Assembly: GCA_030427835.1 (NCBI GenBank)
Contig: JAUICN010000011.1
Span: forward strand, 1-64,000
Direction: 5' to 3'
From: Polyangia bacterium
GTDB lineage: Bacteria > Myxococcota_A > Polyangia > Polyangiales > JAUICN01
DNA length: 64,000 bases
The notes beneath the pieces are model-generated. The model was not told the origin of the DNA. It searched no databases and was given only the letters and a program-made list of their open reading frames with translations. Positions 8,786-17,458 of the stretch are shown here, one piece after another. Every line of letters begins with the position of its first letter. The first letter of the stretch is position 1. The translations under genes and the position numbers were made by a program.

Positions 8786-10099
8786 ATGATCGCTTTCGGA
8801 AATATCTTTAAGGTCCCCGAGCTCCGGCGTCGGATTCTGTACACCCTGGGAATGCTCGCGGTCTATCGCATTGGCATTTTTGTCACCACACCGTTCGTGG
8901 ACAGGAACGTCATGCGCCAGATTGTGCAATCTGGGCAGCAGAGCTTCCTTGGCATGTTCAACCTTTTCTCGGGTGGCGCTCTGGAGCAACTCTCCATTTT
9001 TGCGCTCAATATCATGCCCTACGTGACGGCGAGCATTATCTTTTCGCTTCTATCTGTCGTCATGAAGCCCCTAGAAGAACTGCGGAAAGAAGGGGAAGCA
9101 GGGCAGCGCAAGATTAACCAATACACCCGTTACGCCACCGTTGGGTTGGCCCTCGTCCAGAGCTTCGGAATCGCGTTGTATTTGGAAAGCCTCAACACAA
9201 GTTCACCCTACGGCGATGTGGTTTCTAATCCCGGTTGGGCATTCAGGCTAATGACCATGATTTCCCTCACCACAGGAACGGCCTTTCTTATGTGGCTTGG
9301 GGAACAGATAACAGAAAAAGGAATCGGAAACGGAATCTCGCTCATCATCTTCGCGGGTATCGTGGCCAACCTGCCCGACGCTGTAGTAAGGACACTCTCC
9401 ATGGCCGAGGGCGGTCAAATCCAGCCCATTACCCTGCTTTTGGTGGTGTGTGTCGCGATTCTAGTGATCGCTGTGATCGTCTTTTTTGAGCGGGCACAGC
9501 GCCGGCTCCCCATTCATTACGCGAAGCGTGTTGCAGGCAATCAAGTGGTGGGCGGACAGACTTCCCATCTTCCGCTCAAAGTAAACATGAGCGGGGTGAT
9601 TCCACCCATCTTTGCCTCATCGCTGCTCATGTTCCCGTTTACCCTCGCAAGCTACAACGTGCCAGGGATGGAGTGGCTCACCCAGAACCTTCAACAGGGG
9701 ACCTGGGTTTGGATGGTTGTCTTTGCCACCATGGTCATCTTCTTCTGCTTTTTTTACACAGCGGTGACGTTTCAACCTGTTGACGTGGCCGAGAACCTCA
9801 AAAAGCAAAATGCGTTCATTCCCGGCATTCGCCCGGGAAAAGCCACCGCTGACTATATCGACCGAGTGGTCACACGGGTCACCTTTGGTGGTGCGCTCTA
9901 TGTCGCAGCCGTGTGCACCGTTCCTGAGGTCATGCGCACTGAGTGGCATGTACCGTTTTACCTTGGCGGAACATCCCTCATGATTGTGGTGGGTGTTGCA
10001 CTCGACACAGTGCAGCAGATCGAGTCCCATTTGATTACCCGTCACTACGAGGGTCTCACTGGACCCAAGGGGCCACGGGTGCGCGGGCGAAGGGGGTAA
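8786..10099 (+). CDS. secY: Protein translocase channel subunit SecY
   Basis: A 437-residue multi-pass inner-membrane protein. FGNIFKVPELRRRILYTLGMLAVYRIG at the start, FNLFSGGALEQLSIFALNIMPYVTASII (the plug and TM2 region) and GIGNGISLIIFAGIV are SecY signatures. It forms the Sec translocon pore with SecE and SecG. Its place between rplO and adk is the common spc-operon arrangement. Length and about ten hydrophobic segments match the family. Confidence 0.98.
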   Translation: MIAFGNIFKVPELRRRILYTLGMLAVYRIGIFVTTPFVDRNVMRQIVQSGQQSFLGMFNLFSGGALEQLSIFALNIMPYVTASIIFSLLSVVMKPLEELRKEGEAGQRKINQYTRYATVGLALVQSFGIALYLESLNTSSPYGDVVSNPGWAFRLMTMISLTTGTAFLMWLGEQITEKGIGNGISLIIFAGIVANLPDAVVRTLSMAEGGQIQPITLLLVVCVAILVIAVIVFFERAQRRLPIHYAKRVAGNQVVGGQTSHLPLKVNMSGVIPPIFASSLLMFPFTLASYNVPGMEWLTQNLQQGTWVWMVVFATMVIFFCFFYTAVTFQPVDVAENLKKQNAFIPGIRPGKATADYIDRVVTRVTFGGALYVAAVCTVPEVMRTEWHVPFYLGGTSLMIVVGVALDTVQQIESHLITRHYEGLTGPKGPRVRGRRG

Positions 10100-10103
10100 A
10101 ACG

Positions 10104-10769
10104 ATGGATTTTCTCCTATTCGGACCGCCCGGCGCGGGAAAGGGAACCCAGTCCCAACGTCTCGTAGACATCTACAAGACCCCGCAGATCGCCACCGGGG
10201 ATCTGATGCGTGCCGAGCGAAAATCCGGTAGCGCCCTGGGGCAGGAGTTCGACAAATATATGTCCAAGGGGGAGCTCGTACCGGATTCCCTGGTGGAACA
10301 GCTATTAAGCAATCGCCTCAAGCAGCCGGATGCGGCGAATGGAGCCATTTTTGACGGGTTTCCTAGAACGCTTACCCAGGCGAAACGTCTCGACGAAATC
10401 CTAGAAGGACTCAGCAGGCGTATCCAAGCGGTTGTTCACCTAGAGGTTTCGTTGGAAACCATCCTAGAGAGAGCGAGCGGCAGGCGCGTCTGCCCAAGTT
10501 GTGGAGCCTCGTACCATCTCCATCACAAACCGCCTGAAAACACCAACGTATGCGACGCGTGCGGTCACGAGGGGCTCAACCAGCGCAAGGACGACAATGA
10601 AGACGTTGTTCGGCGGAGGCATGCGGAATACCGCGAGAAAACGGAGCCAGTTCTTTCCCATTACCGGGCGAAGGGCATTGTAGTGGAGGTTGACGGGCTG
10701 GGTGAGCTTGACCAGGTCACCCAAAATATTTGCAACGCCCTAAAGAAGCTCGTTGGAGAGGCTCTGTAG
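10104..10769 (+). CDS. adk: Adenylate kinase (zinc-LID form)
   Basis: A 221-residue kinase interconverting ATP+AMP and 2 ADP. The P-loop GPPGAGKGTQ is at residues 7-16, GDLMR and DGFPRT bind AMP, and the LID contains CPSCGASYHL...CDACG, two CxxC pairs expected to bind zinc. It starts 4 nt after secY. The genome neighbourhood is typical. Confidence 0.98.
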   Translation: MDFLLFGPPGAGKGTQSQRLVDIYKTPQIATGDLMRAERKSGSALGQEFDKYMSKGELVPDSLVEQLLSNRLKQPDAANGAIFDGFPRTLTQAKRLDEILEGLSRRIQAVVHLEVSLETILERASGRRVCPSCGASYHLHHKPPENTNVCDACGHEGLNQRKDDNEDVVRRRHAEYREKTEPVLSHYRAKGIVVEVDGLGELDQVTQNICNALKKLVGEAL

Positions 10770-10784
10770 AACAGGTTTACTAAC

Positions 10785-11036
10785 ATGCAAGAAGCAAACC
10801 ACACGGGACAATATGGGGCTCAGGGGGCCCTTGAGGCCATTGTGGAGGAGGCTCTACCTCGAGCCATGTTTCGAGTACGCACGGAGGATGGTTTTTCCCT
10901 GCTTGCTTCCTTGCCCATACAAGCAAGTCAGGTCATTGTTCGCATTCTGCCCGGAGATCGAGTTCTCGTTCGACCCATGGAAAGAAACCCAAGCAGGGGC
11001 AGAATTGAAAAGAAGCTAAGTCACCGTAAGAGGTAA
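10785..11036 (+). CDS. infA: Translation initiation factor IF-1 (divergent)
   Basis: An 83-residue OB-fold protein between adk and rpmJ, the normal infA position. The conserved parts are EEALPRAMFRVRTEDGFSLLAS and VIVRILPGDRVLV, followed by SRGRI. The usual segment HISGKMRKNYIRILPGD is rewritten as LPIQASQVIVRILPGD, so the loop that contacts 16S rRNA helix 44 has changed. It also has a longer N-terminus (about 12 residues) and a basic C-terminal tail. I infer the function from fold pattern and position. Confidence 0.88.
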   Translation: MQEANHTGQYGAQGALEAIVEEALPRAMFRVRTEDGFSLLASLPIQASQVIVRILPGDRVLVRPMERNPSRGRIEKKLSHRKR

Positions 11037-11039
11037 GTT

Positions 11040-11153
11040 GTGAAGGTCCGTCCGAGCGTTAAAAAGATCTGCGAAAAATGCAAAGTCATCCGTCGTAAGG
11101 GCGTTGTGCGGGTTATCTGTACAAACCCAAGACACAAGCAGAGGCAGGGCTAG
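11040..11153 (+). CDS. rpmJ: 50S ribosomal protein L36 (zinc form)
   Basis: A 37-residue protein starting at GTG, 3 nt after infA. It reads [20 protein letters not shown] then [15 protein letters not shown]. The zinc ligands C-x2-C...C-x4-H are all present (C+ form). It is the last gene before a terminator-like hairpin. Confidence 0.95.
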   Translation: MKVRPSVKKICEKCKVIRRKGVVRVICTNPRHKQRQG

Positions 11154-11305
11154 TTCTCCTAGGGCGAACTACCTAGAAAAATGCATCGCTTAAGACTTGA
11201 TCTTAGGTGTCATGCGATCCATAACCCGCGCCCCGCTTAATTTGGGGCCTTTTTCGAATCCGTCACGACGACGGCTTTCGAGAATGATTGAGGAAAACAC
11301 GAAAA
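11154..11305 (+). promoter_or_regulatory. Leader region upstream of rpsM (alpha operon)
   Basis: A 152-nt gap separates rpmJ and rpsM. It contains a small hairpin (AGTTC/GAACT, 11153-11171), a second stem around 11190-11207 (TAAGAC-TTGA-TCTTAG) and then the terminator-like hairpin at 11230-11254. In E. coli the alpha-operon mRNA leader upstream of rpsM binds S4 for feedback control. A comparable role here is plausible, but I cannot show the pseudoknot from sequence alone. Confidence 0.45.
11230..11254 (+). terminator. Rho-independent terminator or attenuator before rpsM
   Basis: GCCCC at 11230-11234 pairs perfectly with GGGGC at 11244-11248 over a 9-nt loop and is followed by CTTTTT (11249-11254). 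This is the canonical layout of an intrinsic terminator on the + strand. It stands between rpmJ and rpsM with only 51 nt left before rpsM. Either the alpha operon has its own promoter overlapping this region, or the hairpin is a conditional attenuator. Confidence 0.7.
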
Positions 11306-11674
11306 ATGGCGCGAATTGCAGGCGTAGATATACCAGGGCGAAAGCAAGTACTGTTCTCATTGCAGTACATCTATGGGATTGGTCCCAACGTGGCGAAGCA
11401 CATCTGCAGCGCAGCGGAGATCGAGCCCACCCGGAAAACAGACTCTTTGGATGAGGCCGAGATTCGGCGAATCCGTGAGGTGTTGGACAGTTCCCACAAG
11501 GTAGAGGGTGATTTGCGGCGGGAGATTGCCATGCACATCAAACGGTTGATGGACCTTGGGTCCTACCGCGGCCTGCGCCACCGACGTGGACTTCCGGTGC
11601 GAGGTCAACGGACAAGCACCAATGCAAGAACCCGTAAGGGTCCCCGTCGTGGGCCCATGGCACGTAAGAAGTAA
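11306..11674 (+). CDS. rpsM: 30S ribosomal protein S13
   Basis: A 122-residue S13 starting [15 protein letters not shown], with LQYIYGIGP and the C-terminal [21 protein letters not shown] use ATG 11306 because the conserved family N-terminus begins there. An in-frame TTG six codons upstream is not needed. It contacts P-site tRNA and bridges the subunits. Confidence 0.97.
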   Translation: MARIAGVDIPGRKQVLFSLQYIYGIGPNVAKHICSAAEIEPTRKTDSLDEAEIRRIREVLDSSHKVEGDLRREIAMHIKRLMDLGSYRGLRHRRGLPVRGQRTSTNARTRKGPRRGPMARKK

Positions 11675-11698
11675 GCCTTAGAGGCGGAAGAAAGAACC

Positions 11699-12085
11699 AT
11701 GGCAAAACCCACCAAAGGCAAGAAGAAGGTTAAAAAGAATATAGGCAAAGGTATTTGTCATATTCAGTCTACCTTCAACAATACACTCGTGACCATCACG
11801 GACCTTCAAGGAAACACAGTATCCTGGTCCTCTTCAGGCTCCCGAGGCTTCAAGGGTTCCCGTAAAAGCACCCCATTTGCTGCCCAACTCGCTGCTGAGG
11901 ATGCGATTCGGAAAGCCCAGGACCATGGCGTGACTTCTGTCGCTGTTTTTGTGAAAGGGCCAGGGGCTGGACGGGAGTCCGCCCTGCGAGCGTTCCACAG
12001 CACAGGAGTTCGAGTCACACTGATTCGAGACGTCACCCCCATACCCCATAACGGATGTCGGCCTCCTAAGCGCCGCCGGGTCTAG
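11699..12085 (+). CDS. rpsK: 30S ribosomal protein S11
   Basis: A 128-residue S11: [42 protein letters not shown] and the C-terminal [15 protein letters not shown] are all diagnostic. S11 forms part of the 30S platform. It lies 24 nt after rpsM in the standard order. Confidence 0.98.
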   Translation: MAKPTKGKKKVKKNIGKGICHIQSTFNNTLVTITDLQGNTVSWSSSGSRGFKGSRKSTPFAAQLAAEDAIRKAQDHGVTSVAVFVKGPGAGRESALRAFHSTGVRVTLIRDVTPIPHNGCRPPKRRRV

Positions 12086-12115
12086 CGCCCAACCCTTTTC
12101 AGGAGTTCACTATTC

Positions 12116-12742
12116 ATGGCTAGATATACAGGACCTGTTTGCAAACTTTGTCGGCGTGAGGGCATGAAGCTCTTTCTCAAGGGAGAGCGTTGCTACACCG
12201 ACAAATGCAGCTTTGATCGTCGTCCCTACCCACCTGGACAACACGGTCAACGGCGTTCCAAGTTCACGGAATACGGTATTCGTCTGCGTGAGAAGCAAAA
12301 AGTACGTCGTATGTACGGCATGGTGGAAAAGCAGTTCCGGCGTACGTTCAAAGAGGCCGACCGCGAAAAGGGCGTGACCGGTGAAAACCTACTCAAGGGA
12401 CTTGAGCGTCGGCTAGACAGCGTTGTCTATCGCCTGGGGTTCGCTGCCACTCGCTCCGAAGCCCGCCAGACCGTGCTTCACCGCCACGTGGAGGTAAACG
12501 GCAAACCGGTCAATATCCCTTCTTTCAAAGTAAAAGCGGGTGATACAGTCCGGATCCGCGAGAAAGACAAAGAAATGGCCCGAGTGGCTACCAGTCTTGA
12601 AACCGTGGAGAGACGCGGGGTTCCCGAGTGGCTCGAGCTCAACAAGGACGAACTGTCCGGCACAGTAAAAGCGGCTCCGAACCGTGAAGAGATCACACTG
12701 CCTATCCAGGAACAACTCATCGTCGAGTTTTACTCTAGATAG
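12116..12742 (+). CDS. rpsD: 30S ribosomal protein S4 (zinc form)
   Basis: A 208-residue S4 with an N-terminal four-Cys site: CKLC near residue 9 and RCYTDKC near residue 27. The S4 RNA-binding domain is [29 protein letters not shown]. It nucleates 30S assembly and regulates the alpha operon in E. coli. It lies between rpsK and rpoA as expected. Confidence 0.98.
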   Translation: MARYTGPVCKLCRREGMKLFLKGERCYTDKCSFDRRPYPPGQHGQRRSKFTEYGIRLREKQKVRRMYGMVEKQFRRTFKEADREKGVTGENLLKGLERRLDSVVYRLGFAATRSEARQTVLHRHVEVNGKPVNIPSFKVKAGDTVRIREKDKEMARVATSLETVERRGVPEWLELNKDELSGTVKAAPNREEITLPIQEQLIVEFYSR

Positions 12743-12794
12743 TCACCTAATTTTAACGAACAGAACGACGAGAAGCGAAGGACGGAGACAACAC

Positions 12795-13814
12795 ATGGAT
12801 CAGCTCGTAGCACAAAACTGGCGTGACCTTATTCGCCCCAAAAAGATCCCTGTAGACCAAGAGACATTGAGCGGCGCCTACGGCAAGTTCGTGGTGGAAC
12901 CTCTTGAGCGTGGGTTCGGACTTACCCTCGGTAACTCCCTTCGAAGGGTACTGCTTTCTTCCCTACAGGGGGCGGCCATTACTGCCGTAAAAATCGAAGG
13001 TGCACTCCACGAGTTCACCTCGGTACCCGACGTGGTGGAGGACGTTACGGAGATTGTTCTTAACCTCAAGACCGTCGTGGCACGATCCCGTAGTCAGGAG
13101 CCGGTTGTTCTCCGCATCGACAAGCAAGGCCCGGGAGAGGTTCGAGCGGGTGATATTGAATCCAACACGTTGGTAGACATCATCAACAAGGATCAACTCA
13201 TCTGCACGGTCTCCAAGGGTGGGCGCTTTACGGCAGAAGTTACGGTTTCCCGCGGTCGGGGCTACGTTCCCGCAGAACGCACAAAGCCAGAGGGTATGCC
13301 CATTGGTACCGTGGCTATCGACGGACTGTTCTCCCCCATTCGCAAGGTCAACTACACAGTAACCAATGCGCGTGTGGGACAAATGACCGACTACGATAAA
13401 CTCTCCCTGGAAGTATGGACCGACGGGACTGTGAACCCCGCGGACGCCGTCGCGTTTGCATCTAAGATTCTTAAAGAGCAGCTCAACGTCTTCATCAACT
13501 TTGAGGAAGAGGTGGAGCCCATCGAAGAAGGCAGCAGCGAAGAGCCTATCAACGAGAGGTTGTTTCTTTCCGTTGAAGAGCTCAAGGATCTTTCCGTTCG
13601 TTCCGCAAACTGCCTTCAGAACGCAGATATTCAACTCATTGGAGAGTTAGTTCAGCGTACTGAGAGCGAAATGCTGAAGACAAAGAACTTCGGGCGAAAG
13701 TCTCTTCGGGAAATCAAAGAAAAACTAGGCGAGCTAGGCCTTTCCTTGGGCATGAAGGTTGAAGGATGGCCTGAAATGCTCGACCGCTGGAAAGCCGGAC
13801 AGAAGACCAACTAG
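12795..13814 (+). CDS. rpoA: RNA polymerase alpha subunit
   Basis: A 339-residue protein. ATG 12795 gives [18 protein letters not shown], then the assembly domain with [22 protein letters not shown]. An acidic linker ([10 protein letters not shown]) leads to the C-terminal domain [20 protein letters not shown]...[13 protein letters not shown], which binds UP elements and activators. Upstream in-frame codons overlap rpsD and are rejected. Confidence 0.98.
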   Translation: MDQLVAQNWRDLIRPKKIPVDQETLSGAYGKFVVEPLERGFGLTLGNSLRRVLLSSLQGAAITAVKIEGALHEFTSVPDVVEDVTEIVLNLKTVVARSRSQEPVVLRIDKQGPGEVRAGDIESNTLVDIINKDQLICTVSKGGRFTAEVTVSRGRGYVPAERTKPEGMPIGTVAIDGLFSPIRKVNYTVTNARVGQMTDYDKLSLEVWTDGTVNPADAVAFASKILKEQLNVFINFEEEVEPIEEGSSEEPINERLFLSVEELKDLSVRSANCLQNADIQLIGELVQRTESEMLKTKNFGRKSLREIKEKLGELGLSLGMKVEGWPEMLDRWKAGQKTN

Positions 13815-13850
13815 GTCTGGAACAGAACGAATTGGAGCAGGGAGTAGATC

Positions 13851-14339
13851 ATGCGGCATAGGAAAGCAGGACGGAAGTTTGGGCGAAACACAAGCCATCG
13901 GCGCGCCATGTTCCGAAACCTTGCCGGTAACCTGGTGCTCCACGAGAGAATCGAGACCACCGAGGCGAAGGCGAAGGAACTGCGTCGGATTGCAGAAAGA
14001 CTGATCACAAAAGCGACTCGTCTTGGAGCGGATCTTACAGCAGATGTGGGCAAGCTTGACGACGACAACCGTTCCTTGGTGTTGGCACGTAGGGTTCACG
14101 CCCAGCGGACTGTCGCCCAGTTTCTTCCACCTAGGCTCGCTCGCACACTCTCGGATGGCACCATCGAAGAGGTTGATTTAGTTCACAAGTTGTTCCACGA
14201 GATCGCACCGCGCTACATGGAGCGCGTTGGCGCAGGTAAGGGCGGCGGATACACGAGGATCATCAAGCGTGTGGCCCGTAAGGGGGACAATGCACCTCGC
14301 GCCATCATCGAGTTCTTGAGCGCGCCCGAAGCCGCCTAG
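13851..14339 (+). CDS. rplQ: 50S ribosomal protein L17
   Basis: MRHRKAGRKFGRNTSHRRAM starts a 162-residue L17. The RNLAGNLVLHERIETTEAKAKELR segment and the C-terminal GGGYTRIIKRVARKGDNAP are conserved. It is about 35-40 residues longer than E. coli L17 because of an insertion around residues 65-105. It closes the alpha operon. Confidence 0.97.
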   Translation: MRHRKAGRKFGRNTSHRRAMFRNLAGNLVLHERIETTEAKAKELRRIAERLITKATRLGADLTADVGKLDDDNRSLVLARRVHAQRTVAQFLPPRLARTLSDGTIEEVDLVHKLFHEIAPRYMERVGAGKGGGYTRIIKRVARKGDNAPRAIIEFLSAPEAA

Positions 14340-14362
14340 AAAAGCAGTCTAGGAAAAGAGGC

Positions 14363-14641
14363 CTAGGGAAGGATTGTAAACTTCGAGTACTCAGCCGAGT
14401 GACTGTGCCACCGGACTTGGACGTCATCTACCCGTGCGGTGGTTGGCCCTGTCTGCGCCCAGGACAAAAAGTCCTTTACATTGCCCTCTTCGCCTTCGAC
14501 AACCATTTCAACACTTCCGTCCGGATGATTACGAACCCATCCATTAAGCCCATGCTGGCGGGCCTCCCTCAGGGCTGTAGCCCTAAAAAACACGCCCTGA
14601 ACACGCCCCCGTACCACGAGATGGATTTGCTTCAGCCCCAT
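14363..14641 (-). CDS. acyP: Acylphosphatase
   Basis: A 92-residue cytosolic enzyme that hydrolyses acyl phosphates. GRVQGVFFRATA holds the phosphate-binding loop and catalytic Arg, and GWVRNHPDGSVEMVVEG holds the catalytic Asn and second motif. I use ATG 14641 because MGLKQIHLVVRGRVQG matches the family N-terminus. Upstream in-frame residues look noncoding. It converges with rplQ and diverges from rpmE. Confidence 0.93.
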   Translation of the reverse strand: MGLKQIHLVVRGRVQGVFFRATALREARQHGLNGWVRNHPDGSVEMVVEGEEGNVKDFLSWAQTGPTTARVDDVQVRWHSHSAEYSKFTILP

Positions 14642-14727
14642 GGGGTTAGGAGTAGCGCACTTGCCGTTGGAAGCCAACGGCGCTAAACATACAGACCGAC
14701 TAGACCTCAACTATCTAGAGAACGACT

Positions 14728-14940
14728 ATGAAATCCGGCATTCACCCAGAGCTCCATCAAACCGCCATCACCTGTGCCTGCGGCACCACCTTCCAGACGC
14801 TTTCCACAAAGGATTCGTTTGCGGTAGATATCTGTTCTGCATGTCACCCGTTCTACACGGGCAAGCAGAAGCTTGTTGACACTGCGGGGCGAGTGGAACG
14901 CTTCAAAAAGAAGTACAGCAGGACACGTACGGGAAGCTAG
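14728..14940 (+). CDS. rpmE: 50S ribosomal protein L31 (zinc form)
   Basis: A 70-residue L31 beginning [19 protein letters not shown]. The Cys pairs CACG and [13 protein letters not shown] indicate the zinc-binding (C+) type, and RVERFKKKY is the usual C-terminal signature. It precedes prfA, a frequent rpmE-prfA arrangement. All three zinc-type ribosomal proteins seen here (S4, L31, L36) are the C+ forms. Confidence 0.97.
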   Translation: MKSGIHPELHQTAITCACGTTFQTLSTKDSFAVDICSACHPFYTGKQKLVDTAGRVERFKKKYSRTRTGS

Positions 14941-14949
14941 GTCTACGAT

Positions 14950-14969
14950 TGTCAGCGTGTTGGCTGACA
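14950..14969 (+). other. Hairpin between rpmE and prfA
   Basis: TGTCAGC (14950-14956) and GCTGACA (14963-14969) form a 7-bp stem with a 6-nt loop just after the rpmE stop. No T-tract follows, so it is a weak terminator at best. It may instead be a processing or stability element in an rpmE-prfA transcript. Confidence 0.4.
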
Positions 14970-15000
14970 GTGGTGGGCTTAGGTTCTATTTCTTCAGGGA

Positions 15001-16074
15001 ATGTTACCCAGGGACAAACTTGACTCTCTCATGGCTCGGTACACCGAGCTTGAGGAGCTATTGTGTCAGCCCAATGTCCTTTCGGATCAGACACAGTTTC
15101 GGCTGCTGTCCAAGGAACGGGCGGACCTCGCACAACTGCAGGAGCGTTACACTGAGTACTTGGGCCTGGAATCCGAACTAAGGGACAACAAAGAGGCGTT
15201 GTCCGACCCTGAGCTGAAGGAACTGGCCCAGGACGAGATCCCTGGGCTGGAAGAGCGCCTAGAAAACCTGGTGTCGGAAATACAGCTGCTGCTGCTTCCC
15301 AGGGACCCCAACGATGCTCGCAATACGATCCTTGAAATCCGAAGCGGGACCGGTGGAGAGGAGGCTGCGTTGTTTGCTGCTGATCTTTTTCGCATGTATG
15401 CCCGGTTCGCAGATCAACAGAAGTGGGGGTTTGAGGTCATGTCCACCAGTGAAGCGTCCGGTGGTGGTCTCAAGGAGATCGTTGCGCTGATCTCAGGTAA
15501 GGATGTGTTTTCGTGGCTGCGTTTTGAGGGGGGTGTGCATCGCGTGCAACGGGTGCCAGCAACGGAATCCCAAGGTCGAATCCATACATCCACCGCGACC
15601 GTTGCGGTACTTCCTGAAGCGGATGATGTGGATATTGACATTCGGGATGAGGATCTTCAGGTCACCATCGCACGCTCGGGAGGGCCCGGAGGTCAGGGCG
15701 TAAACACAACGGACTCGGCTGTGCAAATCATACACAAGCCAACCGGCATCATGGTGAAGTGCCAGGACGAGCGCTCCCAGATCAAGAACCGGGCGAAGGC
15801 CATGAAGATTCTCCGAGCCCGTATCCTGGAGCAGGAACAGCGAGCCCAGGACGACGCCATCAGCGCAGAGCGCAAGAACATGGTGGGTACCGGTGAGCGC
15901 TCCGAGAAGATTCGCACCTACAACTACCCCCAGAATCGAATCACAGATCATCGAATCCAGGTGACCCTACACAAGTTGGATGCGGTGGTAGAAGGTGATC
16001 TAAACGAGTTAATCTCCGCGCTGCGGACATCCCACCAGGCAGAGCTACTGAAACTTTCCCAATCCGACCTGTAG
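15001..16074 (+). CDS. prfA: Peptide chain release factor 1
   Basis: A 357-residue class I release factor terminating at UAA/UAG. The coiled N-terminal domain is followed by EIRSGTGGEEAALFA. RVPATESQGRIHTSTATVAVLPE carries the PxT anticodon-like motif of RF1, and SGGPGGQGVNTTDSAV carries the catalytic GGQ. NRITDHRIQVTLHKLD near the C-terminus is also typical. RF2 would have SPF instead of PAT. It lies 60 nt after rpmE. Confidence 0.97.
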   Translation: MLPRDKLDSLMARYTELEELLCQPNVLSDQTQFRLLSKERADLAQLQERYTEYLGLESELRDNKEALSDPELKELAQDEIPGLEERLENLVSEIQLLLLPRDPNDARNTILEIRSGTGGEEAALFAADLFRMYARFADQQKWGFEVMSTSEASGGGLKEIVALISGKDVFSWLRFEGGVHRVQRVPATESQGRIHTSTATVAVLPEADDVDIDIRDEDLQVTIARSGGPGGQGVNTTDSAVQIIHKPTGIMVKCQDERSQIKNRAKAMKILRARILEQEQRAQDDAISAERKNMVGTGERSEKIRTYNYPQNRITDHRIQVTLHKLDAVVEGDLNELISALRTSHQAELLKLSQSDL

Positions 16075-16099
16075 ATCCGTTGAAGTTTGCGTCAGCTCC

Positions 16100-16756
16100 A
16101 TGTGTTTCGGTTCCATGACTACCCAACCCATACGCTATTCAGAGTCTAAGCTGCCTACGCGGTTCGGTGAGTTTGCGATTGTCACTTACAGGCAGCAGCC
16201 GTCCCATCCTGTGGGGGATGCTGACGACAAACCCTACCCACAGGAGCATTGTGCTTTGATCCTGGGCGGGAATTTGTCCGAACCAGTTCTAGCGCGTGTG
16301 CATAGTGAATGTCTGACTGGAGAAGCCTTCCATTCGTTGCGGTGCGACTGCCGCCACCAGTTGGACCTGGCGTTGGAGCGAATTTCTGAAAATGACTCTG
16401 GAGTCCTTGTGTATCTACGGCAGGAGGGAAGAGGCATTGGTCTCGGCAACAAGGTGAAAGCCTACGCGTTACAGGATGAGGGCGCAGATACGGTGGATGC
16501 AAATACGCGTCTCGGCCTGCCCGCGGACGCCAGGGATTACAAGGTAGCCGCATCCATTCTGGGGGATCTGGGCGTTCGCAGTGTTCGCCTGATGACCAAC
16601 AATCCAAACAAAGTTGAAGCTCTCGAAGCGCACGGGATTGTCGTCACGCAACGTGTCGGCCATGAAGCGGCACCCAACGCACACAACTCTGGCTATTTGC
16701 GCACAAAGCAGCAACGTATGGGGCATCAACTCACCTTGCCAAAGAGCGACAAGTAG
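16100..16756 (+). CDS. ribA: GTP cyclohydrolase II
   Basis: A 218-residue enzyme for the first step of riboflavin synthesis. HSECLTGEAFHSLRCDCRHQL supplies the three zinc-binding Cys (spacing C-x10-C-x-C), YLRQEGRGIGLGNKVKAYALQ the substrate loop, and RLMTNNPNKVEALEAHGI the C-terminal motif. No DHBP synthase domain is fused, so RibB must be elsewhere. Met at 16100 or 16115 could be the start; neither has a strong ribosome-binding site. Confidence 0.93.
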   Translation: MCFGSMTTQPIRYSESKLPTRFGEFAIVTYRQQPSHPVGDADDKPYPQEHCALILGGNLSEPVLARVHSECLTGEAFHSLRCDCRHQLDLALERISENDSGVLVYLRQEGRGIGLGNKVKAYALQDEGADTVDANTRLGLPADARDYKVAASILGDLGVRSVRLMTNNPNKVEALEAHGIVVTQRVGHEAAPNAHNSGYLRTKQQRMGHQLTLPKSDK

Positions 16757-16774
16757 ACCCTTTCGATTCAGGGT
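16757..16774 (+). other. Short hairpin between convergent ribA and the Lon-domain gene
   Basis: ACCCT (16757-16761) pairs with AGGGT (16770-16774), slightly extended by flanking GACC/GGTC. It lies exactly in the 21-nt gap between two convergent stop codons. It may act as a weak bidirectional terminator. Confidence 0.35.
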
Positions 16775-16777
16775 CGG

Positions 16778-17458
16778 TCAACACCAACTATCGCGACGTG
16801 CACTTCCGTGCAGTAGTACCGCGGACAGCTCTCCCACCGCTTCTACCACGAGCTGCACCCGTTGCTTCACGTTCCTGGTCTCCAAGATGCGTTGCCGAAC
16901 ATCCACGTCTGCAACAAGCTGGTCGGCAATCAAATCCGCCATGCGGCTGGTGCTTGCCTTTGCTGGGATCTGAAGTGAAAACCCCGAGTGTTCCTGCTTA
17001 ATACGGGAGGCAACGGTAGATGCGCAAGAGAGAAGCGTGGCCATGTCCGAGGGCAGCGCTGCACCCTCGTCAGCAACTGTGCGAACGCGAGCGCGCATGT
17101 AAGGGGAGTTCTCCATGGCAAGGGGTTCTAACAAGCACCTATCCATACCCTGCAATACGATGTTGAAACGGCCATCGTCCATGGCCTCATGGGAAACAAT
17201 ACGACCCACGCCGCACATCTCCCGAAACCCTTCTCCTGTTTCCATGTCTCCAGGCGAAACGCTTTGGGTTACCGCCATGACCATGGAGCCCCTGGCAACG
17301 CAGTCACGCATCATGGTTCGGTACCGATCCTCAAACAGATGAAGCGCAAGCGAAGTCCCAGGAAAAAGCACAGCGCCACTCAATGGGAAGACAGCCACAT
17401 CCTCCAGTTCATGTGCGGCGAGGGGCACGGCCATCATTTTCTCCGATGAACTATCCAT
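16778..17458 (-). CDS. Lon N-terminal (substrate-binding) domain protein
   Basis: A 226-residue stand-alone LON domain protein (PF02190 type) without ATPase or protease domains. VAVFPLSGAVLFPGTSLALHLFEDRYRTMMRDCV is the family N-terminal signature, and GVGRIVSHEAMDDGRFNIVLQGMDRCLLE is the second. The C-terminal half is helical, ending in a coiled segment. Such proteins are widespread and of unclear role. It overlaps the upstream folE stop by 8 nt, so the two are probably coupled. Confidence 0.85.
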   Translation of the reverse strand: MDSSSEKMMAVPLAAHELEDVAVFPLSGAVLFPGTSLALHLFEDRYRTMMRDCVARGSMVMAVTQSVSPGDMETGEGFREMCGVGRIVSHEAMDDGRFNIVLQGMDRCLLEPLAMENSPYMRARVRTVADEGAALPSDMATLLSCASTVASRIKQEHSGFSLQIPAKASTSRMADLIADQLVADVDVRQRILETRNVKQRVQLVVEAVGELSAVLLHGSARRDSWC

